From Rhodocyclaceae bacterium (GTDB lineage Bacteria; Pseudomonadota; Gammaproteobacteria; Burkholderiales; Rhodocyclaceae), in NCBI GenBank assembly GCA_028714035.1, contig JAQTNA010000010.1, positions 28,331-92,330 of the forward strand: a stretch of DNA of 64,000 bases, in the 5' to 3' direction. The translations under genes were made by a program, and so were the position numbers. The notes under the pieces were generated by a model. It ran no database searches. It was given only the letters and a program-made list of their open reading frames with translations, and was not told the DNA's origin. This document shows positions 43,266-53,034 of the stretch, one piece after another. Numbering within the stretch: position 1 is the first letter of the stretch; every line of letters starts with the position of its first letter.

Positions 43266-43460
43266 TTGGCCACACCCAATTACCAGTTCGAAAAGCGCCA
43301 GCGAGATCTGGCGAAGAAAAGAAAGCAGGAAGAGAAGCGCCGGCAAAAGCTGGAAGGCAAGACGGCCGGCGATGACGGCAGTCAGGCCGAGAATCCGGCC
43401 GAGGCTTTACCCGCCGATGCGGGTGGCGCGACATCGGCTGACGGCAAAGCCCAGGCTTAG
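43266..43460 (+). CDS. Small basic/acidic protein (MATPNYQFEKRQRDLAKKRK family)
   Basis: A 64-residue protein. A basic N-terminal helix (YQFEKRQRDLAKKRKQEEKR) is followed by a low-complexity Ala/Asp/Glu-rich tail. The N-terminal block, Y-x-F/Y-EKRQR-LAKK, recurs in small proteobacterial proteins of unknown role. The start is TTG at 43266, with GAGGA eight bases upstream. Like the RRM gene before it, it uses TTG. Confidence 0.75.
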   Translation: MATPNYQFEKRQRDLAKKRKQEEKRRQKLEGKTAGDDGSQAENPAEALPADAGGATSADGKAQA

Positions 43461-43489
43461 AGCGGTTATTCCGGCGACAAACCGGCCGC

Positions 43490-45565
43490 TCAACCCTCGA
43501 ACAGCCGGTAGCAGTTCCGACCGGCCTGCTTGGCCGAATACATGGCCATGTCCGCCTGTTTCATGAGTTCCTGTATGCCCTCCGCGCCATCGCCCCGATA
43601 GAGGGCGATACCGATGCTCAGGGTGACTTCCAGCAGGTGTCCGTGGATGGCCAAGGGTTCCTTCAGGGCAAGGAGGATCTTCTCGGCCACCTGGGAGGCG
43701 TCCAGCGCATGCTCGATCCTGGCCAGCACGATGACGAACTCGTCGCCGCCCTGCCGGGAAACGGTGTCGCCGCCACGGACGCAGACGGTGAGCCGTTTGG
43801 CCACTCCCCTGAGGAGTTCGTCACCCACGTCGTGCCCCAGTTCGTCGTTGATCCTCTTGAAATTATCCAGATCCAGGAACAACACGGCCAGTGAGAACCG
43901 GTGGCGCTTCGCCTGGGCCAGCGCATGGCCCAGGCGGTCCAGCAGCAGGCGCCGGTTGGGCAGGTCGGTCAGGGTGTCGTAATAGGCCAGCTGGCGGATC
44001 TGTTCCTCCGCTTGCCGACGTTCGCTGATGTCCCGCACGATCCCCAGCGCCTGCCATTGGCCGTTCAGGAGCAGCTTGGACAGGGACAACTCGACCGGGA
44101 ACTCCTCGCCGCTCTTGCGCAAGGCCGCCACCTCCACGGTCTGGCCGATCAGCGGGCCGTGCCCCGAGGCGCCGAACTGGGCAAAGCCGCGCCGGATGTC
44201 CTCCCCATAACGGCGGGGCGCCAGCAACTCGTGCATGTCCCTGCCCAAGGCCTCGCTCGCCTCATAACCGAACACGCTTCTCGCCGCCGGATTCCAGTAG
44301 CTGATGCGTCCGGCGGGATCAATGATGATGATCGCCTCGTTCGCCGAACTGCTGATCAGGCGGAACTTTTCCTCGCTTTCCGCCAGTTCCTTGGTCTTCC
44401 TCTCCAGGTCCAGGGTCCGCAACTCCACCAGCTTTTCCAGCCCGCCCTGGTAACTGCGCACCTCGTCCTCCAACTGCTTGCTCCGGGTGATGTCGGTCCA
44501 CACCCCAAGGTACCCGAGGAAGTCTCCGTTCTTGGCCCGGTACGGGACGGCGCTGGCACGCACCCAGACGGTGCGGCCCATCGCACACCGGATCGGAAAA
44601 ACCAGGTCGCGATAGGACTGTCCGGCGGCGATCGCCCCGAACATCTCGCCGGCCTGCCCGCTTTCCTGGCCGGCACCGAGTACATCCACCATGTTCCGGC
44701 CAACCATTTCCCCGCCGCTGACCAGGTGCTCGGCCCGGCTGGAAAAAGCCGTGACCACGCCGGAGGTGTCGGTCTCCCAGAGCCAGTCATTGGCATTTTC
44801 CGTGACGATGCGCAACCTCTCCCGGCTCTCGAACAGACTATCCGTCACATTCTGCAGGCTGGCGATGGTCAGTCGCATGCGCTGGGTGAACGGATGGAAG
44901 ATGAATCGGGCCTCCAGGGCGAGCAGCAAAAGGGTGATGAGCCAGACCGTCGTCTCGGCCGTCTGCATGCGGTTGATGGCCTGCTCGCCCTCTATCTGGT
45001 ACTGGAGCACCATCTTGTCCAGCGAGGAAACGAGGAGTGTGGGGGAAACAGCGATGATGTATTGCAGTAATGGATTGTCCGGGGAGAGGCTCTTGTCATC
45101 CGCCTGAAGCAAGGCGTAAACAGCCTTGAGATACTCCCCCACCAGCCGATCCACGCCCTTCTGGCGATCGAAGTACATGGCATGCACGGTGTCGGACAGG
45201 GTGGAGGGCAGGCCCAGTTCCGGGTCGCCATGAATCAGCCCCAGGTGAGAATGCTGCATCAGGTCCGCGGCCTCCCGCAGTTGCCGCCGGAGGGCAGGAC
45301 GCCCCTCCGGCGGCGCATTCACGAGCAGGGAGGAGAACAGGGCGGTTCTCTGGCTGAGCATGCGCTGGCGCCCGCTGACGTTCACCACCGCCGCCGTGCT
45401 CTTTTGCGCCGAGATGACCAGATGCAGGCTGATCCACGCCGCGGTCGCCAGGGTGGCCACCAGGGTCAGCGCAATCACATAGCGCCAGGTCAGGGCACGC
45501 GCGATCAGCAACTCGTTATGCATGTCATGGAGAAACGCATGGAAGGGAATCGGCCAGGGCGACAT
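43490..45565 (-). CDS. PilJ-N/PAS/PAS-GGDEF diguanylate cyclase
   Basis: A ~691-residue membrane cyclase. TM1 (~residues 25-50) is followed by a PilJ/NIT-like four-helix periplasmic domain with the signature VNVSGRQRMLSQRTALF, and TM2 (~215-235). Then come a PAS (RLRIVTENANDWLWETD), a coiled coil, a second PAS (FRLISSSANEAIIIIDPAG) and GGDEF. The active site is GGDEF and the I-site RGGD lies five residues before it, so it should make c-di-GMP with feedback inhibition. I choose ATG 45565, which has GGGGAA seven bases upstream; the frame is open another 114 codons without family resemblance. Nitrate/nitrite or small-ligand sensing is typical for this fold. Confidence 0.9.
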   Translation of the reverse strand: MSPWPIPFHAFLHDMHNELLIARALTWRYVIALTLVATLATAAWISLHLVISAQKSTAAVVNVSGRQRMLSQRTALFSSLLVNAPPEGRPALRRQLREAADLMQHSHLGLIHGDPELGLPSTLSDTVHAMYFDRQKGVDRLVGEYLKAVYALLQADDKSLSPDNPLLQYIIAVSPTLLVSSLDKMVLQYQIEGEQAINRMQTAETTVWLITLLLLALEARFIFHPFTQRMRLTIASLQNVTDSLFESRERLRIVTENANDWLWETDTSGVVTAFSSRAEHLVSGGEMVGRNMVDVLGAGQESGQAGEMFGAIAAGQSYRDLVFPIRCAMGRTVWVRASAVPYRAKNGDFLGYLGVWTDITRSKQLEDEVRSYQGGLEKLVELRTLDLERKTKELAESEEKFRLISSSANEAIIIIDPAGRISYWNPAARSVFGYEASEALGRDMHELLAPRRYGEDIRRGFAQFGASGHGPLIGQTVEVAALRKSGEEFPVELSLSKLLLNGQWQALGIVRDISERRQAEEQIRQLAYYDTLTDLPNRRLLLDRLGHALAQAKRHRFSLAVLFLDLDNFKRINDELGHDVGDELLRGVAKRLTVCVRGGDTVSRQGGDEFVIVLARIEHALDASQVAEKILLALKEPLAIHGHLLEVTLSIGIALYRGDGAEGIQELMKQADMAMYSAKQAGRNCYRLFEG

Positions 45566-45608
45566 GATATTCCCCGGTATCCGGATGCCACGGGTACCGC
45601 CATGTCCT

Positions 45609-45627
45609 CGATATACGAGGTATATCG
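45609..45627. promoter_or_regulatory. Palindromic operator candidate between divergent genes
   Basis: CGATATAC-GAG-GTATATCG is a perfect 8-3-8 inverted repeat. It is AT-rich within GC-rich DNA and lies 44 bases before the GGDEF gene start on the minus strand. Confidence 0.45.
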
Positions 45628-45779
45628 TCCCGGAATCGGAGGACTTTAACAAGCTGCAAACGGGGGCGCGTATCCGACGGCGGAGCCGGCCGATCGGGCA
45701 GAGTAATCCGACAGCAAGAGCGTCCGCGAGCGGTGTTTCTGCTATGCTCCGGCCTTTCTTTCGAAGGAGTATCCAGACC

Positions 45780-46505
45780 ATGAAAGGCCTCTTGGCGATC
45801 TGCTTGATTGTTGCCGCCCCATTCGCCTGGGCAGGCGAAAAGCCGGCCCCTGCTTCTGCCACGGCTGCCGCCGCAGCGCCTCTCCCCCCTGCCGCCGCCA
45901 GCGTCAAGGGCGAGGTGCTCGAGATTCTGGAAGTGGATAGCTACACCTACCTCCGTCTCAAGACCAAGGACGGCGAGACCTGGGCCGCGGTGGCCAAGGC
46001 TCCGGTCAAGAAAGGCGCCCAGGTCACGGTTGAAAACGCGATGGTCATGAACAACTTCGAAAGCAAGTCGCTGAAGCGGACCTTCCCGACGATCCTGTTC
46101 GGCAGCCTGCCGGGTGCTGCGGGAGCCGCGCCGGCCATGGGCCACGGCGCCGGCGCCAAGCCGGCGGTGGACACGGAACACATCAAGGTTTCCAAGGCCA
46201 CCGGCCCGAACGCCAGGACCGTCGCCGAAATCGTGACCAAGGCCGCCGAGTTGAAGGACAAGCCGGTCGTGGTGCGCGGCAAGGTCGTCAAGTTCAACCC
46301 GGAGATCATGGGCAAGAATTGGGTGCACCTGCGCGACGGCACGGGCTCCGCCGAAAAGAACAGCAACGACATCCTCGTGACCACTGCCGGCCAGGCCAAG
46401 CCCGGCGACGTGGTGACGGTCAAGGGCACGGTCCGCACCGACAAGGATTTCGGCTCCGGCTATGCCTACAAGGTGATGATCGAGGAAGCGACGCTGCAAC
46501 CCTGA
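45780..46505 (+). CDS. Periplasmic NrfJ-like protein with two OB-like domains
   Basis: A 241-residue exported protein with signal peptide MKGLLAICLIVAAPFAWAG. The first domain (~40-105) has GEVLEILEVDSYTYLRLKTK, AVAKAPVKKGAQVTV and KSLKRTFPTILFG, a pattern shared with NrfJ-related and GW-type periplasmic proteins. The second (~165-240) is an OB-fold (VVVRGKVVKFNPEIMGKNWV, DILVTTAGQAKPGDVVTVKG). Such proteins accompany multihaem cytochrome systems in some bacteria, but none is encoded here. GAAGGAG precedes the ATG at 45780. Function is not assigned. Confidence 0.85.
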   Translation: MKGLLAICLIVAAPFAWAGEKPAPASATAAAAAPLPPAAASVKGEVLEILEVDSYTYLRLKTKDGETWAAVAKAPVKKGAQVTVENAMVMNNFESKSLKRTFPTILFGSLPGAAGAAPAMGHGAGAKPAVDTEHIKVSKATGPNARTVAEIVTKAAELKDKPVVVRGKVVKFNPEIMGKNWVHLRDGTGSAEKNSNDILVTTAGQAKPGDVVTVKGTVRTDKDFGSGYAYKVMIEEATLQP

Positions 46506-46560
46506 TCCCGCAAGGGCGGCTGAACCCCATGCGCCTCGAACTGATCTAGGAGAGTGGCGC

Positions 46561-47757
46561 ATGCCCATTCGACAGGTGCTGAGCGGCGAGCGGATTCCGG
46601 TCAAGATCTGGACCGACGAGGTCGACGACAACTCGAAGCGGCAGCTGGCCAACATCGCCAGCCTGCCCTTCATTCACCATCACGTGGCGGCCATGCCGGA
46701 CGTGCATCTGGGCATAGGCGCCACCATCGGTTCGGTGATCGCCACCCGGGACGCCATCATCCCGGCCGCGGTGGGCGTGGATATCGGCTGCGGCATGGTG
46801 GCCTGCCGCCTGAGCCTCACGGCCTCCGACCTCGAAGAAAGAACGCTGAAGAAGGTCTTCGATCAGATCAGCCGCGACGTGCCCGTGGGCCGGGGGCAGC
46901 ATCCGGACGACCGGGTTCTGGTGGAGGCCGCCCGGCCCTTCGAGGCGGGCCTCGCGGCCATGACCCGGAAGCACCCGCAACTCCTGAAATCCTTCGGCCG
47001 GTTCTCCAAGTGGATGAACCAGATGGGCACCCTGGGCGGGGGCAATCACTTCATCGAGGTCTGCCTGGACGAGGCCGGCCAAGTCTGGATCATGCTCCAT
47101 TCCGGCAGCCGGGGCATAGGCAACGCGCTTGCCAGCTACTTCATCGAACTGGCGCGACAGGACATGGAACGCCTCATGATCCACCTGCCGGATCGGGATC
47201 TGGCCTATTTCCCGGAAGGCACGCCACATTTCGACGACTACGTGGCCGCCGTGCACTGGGCCCAGGAATACGCCTGGCGCAACCGGCAATGCATGCTGGA
47301 TCTGGTGCTGGCCGCCCTCGCCCGCCACCTGCCGCCGTTTTTGGTCACGGGCGAAGTGGTGAACTGCCACCACAACTACGTGGCCAGGGAGCATCACTAC
47401 GGCGCCGACGTCTGGGTGACGAGAAAGGGCGCCATCCGGGCGAGAAAGGGCGACCTGGGCATCATCCCCGGCAGCATGGGCGCCAAGAGCTACATCGTGC
47501 GCGGCCTGGGCAACCCCGAGAGCTTCGATTCCAGCGCCCACGGCGCCGGGCGGAAGATGAGCCGCACCGCGGCGGAAAAGCAATTCACCGCCTCCGATCT
47601 GGCCCGCCAGACGACGGGCGTCATCTGCAGGAAGGATAAAGGCGTGGTGGACGAGATCCCCGGCGCCTACAAGGATATTGATACGGTGATGGCAAACCAG
47701 AAGGATCTCACCGAGACCCTGCACACCCTGAAGCAGGTGCTGTGCGTGAAGGGTTAG
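46561..47757 (+). CDS. rtcB: RNA-splicing ligase RtcB
   Basis: A 398-residue GTP-dependent, Mn-dependent RNA ligase joining 2',3'-cyclic phosphate or 3'-phosphate ends to 5'-OH ends. Metal and active-site motifs are present: AVGVDIGCGM, MGTLGGGNHFIE, HSGSRGIGN and the guanylylated His in SSAHGAGRKMSR. Length is typical of the short RtcB2-like clade. No rtcA, rtcR or archease gene is adjacent. The ATG at 46561 follows GGAGAG. A role in repairing RNA cut by the HEPN RNases further on is attractive but speculative. Confidence 0.95.
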   Translation: MPIRQVLSGERIPVKIWTDEVDDNSKRQLANIASLPFIHHHVAAMPDVHLGIGATIGSVIATRDAIIPAAVGVDIGCGMVACRLSLTASDLEERTLKKVFDQISRDVPVGRGQHPDDRVLVEAARPFEAGLAAMTRKHPQLLKSFGRFSKWMNQMGTLGGGNHFIEVCLDEAGQVWIMLHSGSRGIGNALASYFIELARQDMERLMIHLPDRDLAYFPEGTPHFDDYVAAVHWAQEYAWRNRQCMLDLVLAALARHLPPFLVTGEVVNCHHNYVAREHHYGADVWVTRKGAIRARKGDLGIIPGSMGAKSYIVRGLGNPESFDSSAHGAGRKMSRTAAEKQFTASDLARQTTGVICRKDKGVVDEIPGAYKDIDTVMANQKDLTETLHTLKQVLCVKG

Positions 47758-47781
47758 GCGATAGTCCTGGGCGGCGCCCCA

Positions 47782-50700
47782 TCAAACGGGCTGAAAAACC
47801 ATCTCCGGCAGTACCACCTCCCAGGTGACCGCCCGCACCTGAGGCAGGTATTTCTCCAAGGTCTGCTCCTTCGTTCGTCGAATGATGCCCCAAACGCGAA
47901 CCTCGATGCATTCCATTCCGGCCGGCGGTTTCCACTCATGGGACAGGCGCCCCACGGTATGGCCCGCACTGTCTGCCAATTCCCATCGCTCGTAATACGG
48001 CCGAAGTTGTAGCGGATCACCGGGCTTCAGTGCAGCGATGTAGCCATGCAGAGGCACTTCCGATGTCTGGCGTCCGGCAAAACCCAGGTCCACTTCTCCC
48101 AGATTCGGCAGCACATATCGCCGTTCCAGGGCCGAATCCGGCGCAGGCAGAATGCAGGGCGAGCGGCGCAGCAAGGCGTCGCTCGCCGACAGGCCATCGA
48201 GCAGGGGATGGCGGCGGCCCGCCAGGTCGAGGCGGGCCAGGCTCAGAGTCTGGCGGGCACGGGTCATGGCCACGTAGTACAGCCGACGCGGCGCGTCCGG
48301 GTCTTCGTCGCCTCGGCTCTGCTCCCAGCCACCATCCAGCACCGCGACGTGATCGAATTCCAGACCCTTGGCCCGGTGGGCCGAGAGCAGCAGAAGTCCC
48401 CGCTGGCGCCGCTTCGCTTCCCGCCCCCATTCCGCCAGCCACTCGATGAAATGCCCGGCCGGCAGTTCCGCACCGCCGGTTTCCGGCGTATATTCCGCCA
48501 CGGCCTCGGCCAGAAGTTCCCACCAAGGGCCGGCCCCCTGCCCCGCCAGCCATTTCCTCAGCATCTCCCCATCCACCAGCCGCGCTTCCCGCAGCCAGGC
48601 GAGCAGTGCCTGAGTTTCCCGCAATTGCCAGACGGGAATCTGCTCGTCCGCCTTCTGGGCTGGCACGCCATGTAATTCACACCAGGCGCGCACCGGCTCA
48701 AGCTCGGCCCAGTTCCGGGCGATGACCGCGCAGCGCGACCAGTCCCAATCCGGCGCGAGCCCGGCCAGGCGGCCGAGTTCCGTCATCACCGCCTGGGCCT
48801 GGGTCAGCGGGGTCGGCCCGACGGGCAAAATCTGCACCCGGCCCTGAGCCACCGGATCCAGCTTCGTCCAGCTTCCGCCGGCCGGCATCTTCTCTCGTGC
48901 CCGATCAATGGCGATGGGGTGGGCCGCCTTCATGCGCCGGGCCGCCGGGGCGATCATGGCATTGGCGACCTGGATGATGTGGGCGGTGGAACGGTAATTT
49001 CGGGTCAGGTAGGCGGGTTTCGCCGCGTAGTCGCTCTCGAAGCGGCGTATGTACTCCACCGAGGCGCCGTTGAAGGCATAGATATTCTGGTCATCGTCGC
49101 CCACGGCGAAGAGATTGAGACGGCTGTCATCGTCCCGCAGGCTGCGCCCGGCCAGGGCCGCGATGAGTTCATACTGTTCCGGGCCGATGTCCTGGTATTC
49201 GTCCACCAGTATCCAGTCGAAACCCGAGAGCAGCCTGTCCCGCTGCTCGTCCGCCTCTTCCGGCGGCAGCCCCTCGCCGTTTAGCAGAGCCACGGCCTGG
49301 CGGCGGATGGCCTTCAGTTCCGCCTCGAAATCCGGAGTTTTCTCGCGCTCCGCGAAGCTCGCCCCGGAAAGGCGCATGGCCAGGGCATCGCAGGTGAGTA
49401 CCGTGACGCCGCGGGCATCGTCGCCGATGAGATCGAAAAGACGTTTCCTCACTTCCACCGCCGCGTGCCGGTTGTAGGTCAGCGCCACGATGCTGTCAGG
49501 CCTTTCGCGCTTCACTCGCACCAGATAGGCGATGCGGTGCACCAGCACCCTTGTCTTGCCCGAACCGGGGCCGGCCAGCACCAACACATTGGCTTTTTGC
49601 CTGTCGTCGGTGACGATGTCTTTCTGGCCCCGGCTGCGCAGATCTTCCACGATGCGTTGCCAGGACTCAGACGTGGTCTGGCGCACCATGTCCTTCTCCC
49701 GGCCCGGCAGCCATTTCTCCATGAAGGCGCCGTGATCCAGGCGGAAGTAATCCAATGCCAGCCGGATGGCGTCCGCCACCGCCGCCAACCCCCGCTGAGC
49801 GTACTCGGCCATGACATGAATCTGTTCCACCTGGCCCGTGTAGTGCTGGGAGAGGGGCTCAAAATCGGGCTTACGAAAGCCCCGCTTCTCCGGCGACAGC
49901 CGCAGGGTCATGGCGGATCGGAACACCGTCAGCCCCTTGTTGAGCCGAATCACATCCTGCTCGTGCAACCACAACAGGGTACGGTCCAGGAGACGGGAAG
50001 TATCGCCTTCCCTACGTCCCTGGATAAGGACCATATCGCCGTCCAGGACGGCCTTGAGATCACCCAAACTCACTTCTGCCAGCAAATCCACACCCTTGCT
50101 GCCTGCCGGCAGGGAGGACAGCAAGCGTAGGAGCAACAGCTTGGCGGCGGACACCCGGTCCATCATGCCTTCCTCCAGGCGGCCCCACTCCCGTTGCAGT
50201 TTGATTGACAGACTTTCCGCATCGAGCCGGCGCAGTTTCAGGCTGCCCATGCCACCGTCTTCGCTCCTGCCGTCCTCCGACAGCCCTTTCAGGATCAGTA
50301 CCAGCTTTTCCGGCAAGGCAGAGCGTCCGCCATCCTTCAGCCGCTGACAGGCCCGGCGCAGGTGCAGCACCGAGGCTTCGCCCGCCCCCAGTTCTGGCGC
50401 CGCCTCCCGCAGATGGGCAATCAGCGCCTTCTCCAGGGCCACGGCTTCCTCCAGGCGCTTTTGCGAGGAACGCTCCACGCCCACATGCACGAAGGCCGTC
50501 AGCCGGGTGTCGTTGCTGGCGATACCCAAAGATTCCAGGTCGTAGAGGGCCTTGCGCAATTTTTCCGGCGACAGGCCGGCGAGGGTCATGAGTTCATCGG
50601 TGGAAATGCCCTCGTCCGGGTCCGCATTCACCAGCGCCCCGACGATGGCCAGGAGTGGCCCCTGCTGTTCCGACGCGAGACCCCGTCGTGCCAGCGTATC

Positions 50701-52917
50701 TGCCGCGTCCGCCACCGACTTCACCCGTAGCGAAGAGGGAAACACCTGTACCCGGTTCTCCTCCCGGCTGATGAGTTCTGCCTCCTCCAGCCAGGACACC
50801 GCCGTCTTGACCCTCGTGTCGTCCGTGGCCGTATCGCGGTTGAAATCGCCCTCTTCCTCCTCCCGCAGGATTTCCCCGGTGGTCGCGACCACCCGGCCAC
50901 CGCCGCGCTTCCTGCGGTCCAGATTCCACAGGGATTTCAGGATGGCCTGGATTTCCTTCTGCGACAGCCGGGAGCGGGCCGAAAGGCCAAACTGGCGCTC
51001 CGTATCCTCGGCCGCGTAGAGCAGCACACAGCGGGCCGGCTCCCGGTCCCGCCCGGCGCGGCCCGCCTCCTGCAGGTAGTTTTCCAGGGAGCCCGGAATG
51101 TCGGCGTGAATCACCAGGCGCACATCCGGCTTGTCTATGCCCATGCCGAAGGCATTGGTGGCGGCGATGACGCGAATCTCCCCGCCGATGAAGCGTCCCT
51201 GGACGTCTTTCTTGCTCTCCCCCTTGAGGCCGGCATGGAAATGCTCCGCCCGCCAACCTTTCTCCCGCAGAAACCCGGCGATTTCCTCGGTCTGTCGGCG
51301 GGAGGCGCAATAGACGATGGCGCCCCCCGTGTCCGCCGGCAGGTACTGCTCCAGGTACTGGTGGGCGTGGGCGAACTTCTCGGCGGGCGTGGTGGGCGAG
51401 ACGGTGAATTCCAGGTTGGTGCGCCTGGCGCCGCCATCGAACAGCCGTAGCTCCACCCCCAGCCGATCCCGGAAATAGCCCAGGATTTCCGCCACCACCT
51501 CCGGCTTGGCCGTGGCGGTCAGACACAACACCGGCGGCACCGGGCCGTTCCCCGCCTTCTCCTTGATATAGCGCCCCACGTAGCGGTAATCCGGCCGGAA
51601 ATCGTGGCCCCATTTGGACAGGCAATGGGCCTCGTCCAGCACCCAGGCACCGATCTCCCTCTGCTCGAGCGCCTTTCTCACCGAGGGGTTACGCAACTGT
51701 TCCGGGGCGATGAGCAGAATCCCCACATCCCCCAGGCGCAGTTTGTCCAGGACATCCCTTCGCTCCGGCATGGACAGGAGGCCGTTGATGGCGGCGGCAC
51801 CGCCCTTGCCCATGAGGCCGGCCACCTGGTCTTCCATCAGGGCCACGAGCGGTGAGATGACCACGCTCAGCGCCCCGGTCTTCTCGAAGCGGGACAGGGC
51901 CGGGATCTGGTAACAAAGCGACTTGCCGGTGCCCGTGGGCAGGATGGCCAGCGCATGCTCGCCGGCCATGGCCGCTTCCACGATGGCCTGCTGGAGCGGC
52001 CTGCCGTCCTCGCCCTTGGGCTCCGGCCGGAAATCGGGATGCCCGAACCAGCGCTTCAACTCTTTTTGCGCATCATGGCGCTCCCGGCACCAGGGGCAAT
52101 CCGGGGCCAAACATGCCTGGTCCCGCAGCCGCCGCACGAGGGCACCGGCCTCCGGAAACTGGTGGCGCACCCAAGGCGGCATGACCGAATTTCCTCCGGC
52201 CACCGACAGCCAGGCCAGGGCATAGGCCAGGGGCCAGGGCTGCTGCCGGGCCTCGGCCAGCACGACTCGGGCCGCGGTTACGCAAGCCTTGTCCGCCAGG
52301 AAGGCGGCGATAGCTGCCATCGCCTGGGTTTCCGTGGGCCTGGCCTTGTCACGGATATAGGCGAAGAACCGGTTGGTGCCGGAAACGTCATCATTTACCG
52401 TGGTGAGCCAGTGCCAGGCCAGGAGCAGTTCCGGCACGTCCCTATTCAAGTCCGAAAGCGCCGCCTGCTGTTCCCGGAACACGTTTAAGGCCAATCGGGC
52501 ATCCAGTTCCGGGTCGTTCACGCGCTCCGCCTGAAGCTTGCCGTCCTGGTAGTGCTTCACCAGATGGTGATAGGGATTCTTCGGATGGGCCAGGGGATTC
52601 AACCACAGAGTGTCCACCGCCGGCAGGGACAGCAGCTTGAGGTCGGACTTATGGGCGGCCAGTTGCGGAAGGTCGAACCTGATGAGGTTGTGCCCCAAGA
52701 CAAACGCTGCCCCCTCGGCCAGGTCATCCAGCTTGCTCAGGCATTGCGCAAGATTACCGTCCGACGGGAAAACCACCTTTTCCGGACCATCCCCCCGCAC
52801 CCCGGCAAACTCGTGTATCCGCCCGTCCTTGACCCCCACCTCCAGGTCAATGGACAGACAGCGGGGCGCAAAGTCCCTTTCGGCCATTTCCGGGTGTTCG
52901 ATCTGCGGCGAATTCAT
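47782..52917 (-). CDS. Exonuclease-RecQ-UvrD fused helicase
   Basis: A 1711-residue fusion. Residues ~18-150 look like a DEDD 3'-5' exonuclease: Asp24/Glu26 (IDLEV), Asp82 (GHNLIRFD) and Asp139 (NDPELDARL). A short Cys cluster at ~269-277 (CLAPDCPWC) follows. The RecQ SF2 motor has Walker A LPTGTGKS (~326), DEAH (~428-431), LCLTATAKP, and ATNAFGMGIDKPDVR with QEAGRAGRD. A winged-helix and linker region lies at ~650-1060. A UvrD/PcrA SF1 motor follows: Walker A LAGPGSGKT (~1114-1122), VDEYQDIG, GDDDQNIY, LTRNYRST, SAHRAKGLEF and YYVAMTRARQ. Two opposite-class motors plus a nuclease imply DNA repair or defence. A HEPN/MNT pair is divergent from it. Confidence 0.92.
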   Translation of the reverse strand: MNSPQIEHPEMAERDFAPRCLSIDLEVGVKDGRIHEFAGVRGDGPEKVVFPSDGNLAQCLSKLDDLAEGAAFVLGHNLIRFDLPQLAAHKSDLKLLSLPAVDTLWLNPLAHPKNPYHHLVKHYQDGKLQAERVNDPELDARLALNVFREQQAALSDLNRDVPELLLAWHWLTTVNDDVSGTNRFFAYIRDKARPTETQAMAAIAAFLADKACVTAARVVLAEARQQPWPLAYALAWLSVAGGNSVMPPWVRHQFPEAGALVRRLRDQACLAPDCPWCRERHDAQKELKRWFGHPDFRPEPKGEDGRPLQQAIVEAAMAGEHALAILPTGTGKSLCYQIPALSRFEKTGALSVVISPLVALMEDQVAGLMGKGGAAAINGLLSMPERRDVLDKLRLGDVGILLIAPEQLRNPSVRKALEQREIGAWVLDEAHCLSKWGHDFRPDYRYVGRYIKEKAGNGPVPPVLCLTATAKPEVVAEILGYFRDRLGVELRLFDGGARRTNLEFTVSPTTPAEKFAHAHQYLEQYLPADTGGAIVYCASRRQTEEIAGFLREKGWRAEHFHAGLKGESKKDVQGRFIGGEIRVIAATNAFGMGIDKPDVRLVIHADIPGSLENYLQEAGRAGRDREPARCVLLYAAEDTERQFGLSARSRLSQKEIQAILKSLWNLDRRKRGGGRVVATTGEILREEEEGDFNRDTATDDTRVKTAVSWLEEAELISREENRVQVFPSSLRVKSVADAADTLARRGLASEQQGPLLAIVGALVNADPDEGISTDELMTLAGLSPEKLRKALYDLESLGIASNDTRLTAFVHVGVERSSQKRLEEAVALEKALIAHLREAAPELGAGEASVLHLRRACQRLKDGGRSALPEKLVLILKGLSEDGRSEDGGMGSLKLRRLDAESLSIKLQREWGRLEEGMMDRVSAAKLLLLRLLSSLPAGSKGVDLLAEVSLGDLKAVLDGDMVLIQGRREGDTSRLLDRTLLWLHEQDVIRLNKGLTVFRSAMTLRLSPEKRGFRKPDFEPLSQHYTGQVEQIHVMAEYAQRGLAAVADAIRLALDYFRLDHGAFMEKWLPGREKDMVRQTTSESWQRIVEDLRSRGQKDIVTDDRQKANVLVLAGPGSGKTRVLVHRIAYLVRVKRERPDSIVALTYNRHAAVEVRKRLFDLIGDDARGVTVLTCDALAMRLSGASFAEREKTPDFEAELKAIRRQAVALLNGEGLPPEEADEQRDRLLSGFDWILVDEYQDIGPEQYELIAALAGRSLRDDDSRLNLFAVGDDDQNIYAFNGASVEYIRRFESDYAAKPAYLTRNYRSTAHIIQVANAMIAPAARRMKAAHPIAIDRAREKMPAGGSWTKLDPVAQGRVQILPVGPTPLTQAQAVMTELGRLAGLAPDWDWSRCAVIARNWAELEPVRAWCELHGVPAQKADEQIPVWQLRETQALLAWLREARLVDGEMLRKWLAGQGAGPWWELLAEAVAEYTPETGGAELPAGHFIEWLAEWGREAKRRQRGLLLLSAHRAKGLEFDHVAVLDGGWEQSRGDEDPDAPRRLYYVAMTRARQTLSLARLDLAGRRHPLLDGLSASDALLRRSPCILPAPDSALERRYVLPNLGEVDLGFAGRQTSEVPLHGYIAALKPGDPLQLRPYYERWELADSAGHTVGRLSHEWKPPAGMECIEVRVWGIIRRTKEQTLEKYLPQVRAVTWEVVLPEMVFQPV

Positions 52918-53034
52918 GCCGGCAAGGATACCCGCATAGGGTGAGGGGCGAAAGATTCAGAAGCGAGAGTTGAGGATGGGAGATCGAGAAGTGCTAATCT
53001 ACGCGGTCTTGAACATGCCAGAGAATATCGCGGA

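Noticed and set aside
45566..45907. N-terminal extension of the PilJ-N/GGDEF protein to 805 residues
   Set aside because: The extra 114 codons run through the divergent promoter region and into the neighbouring gene, and a good ribosome site supports 45565.
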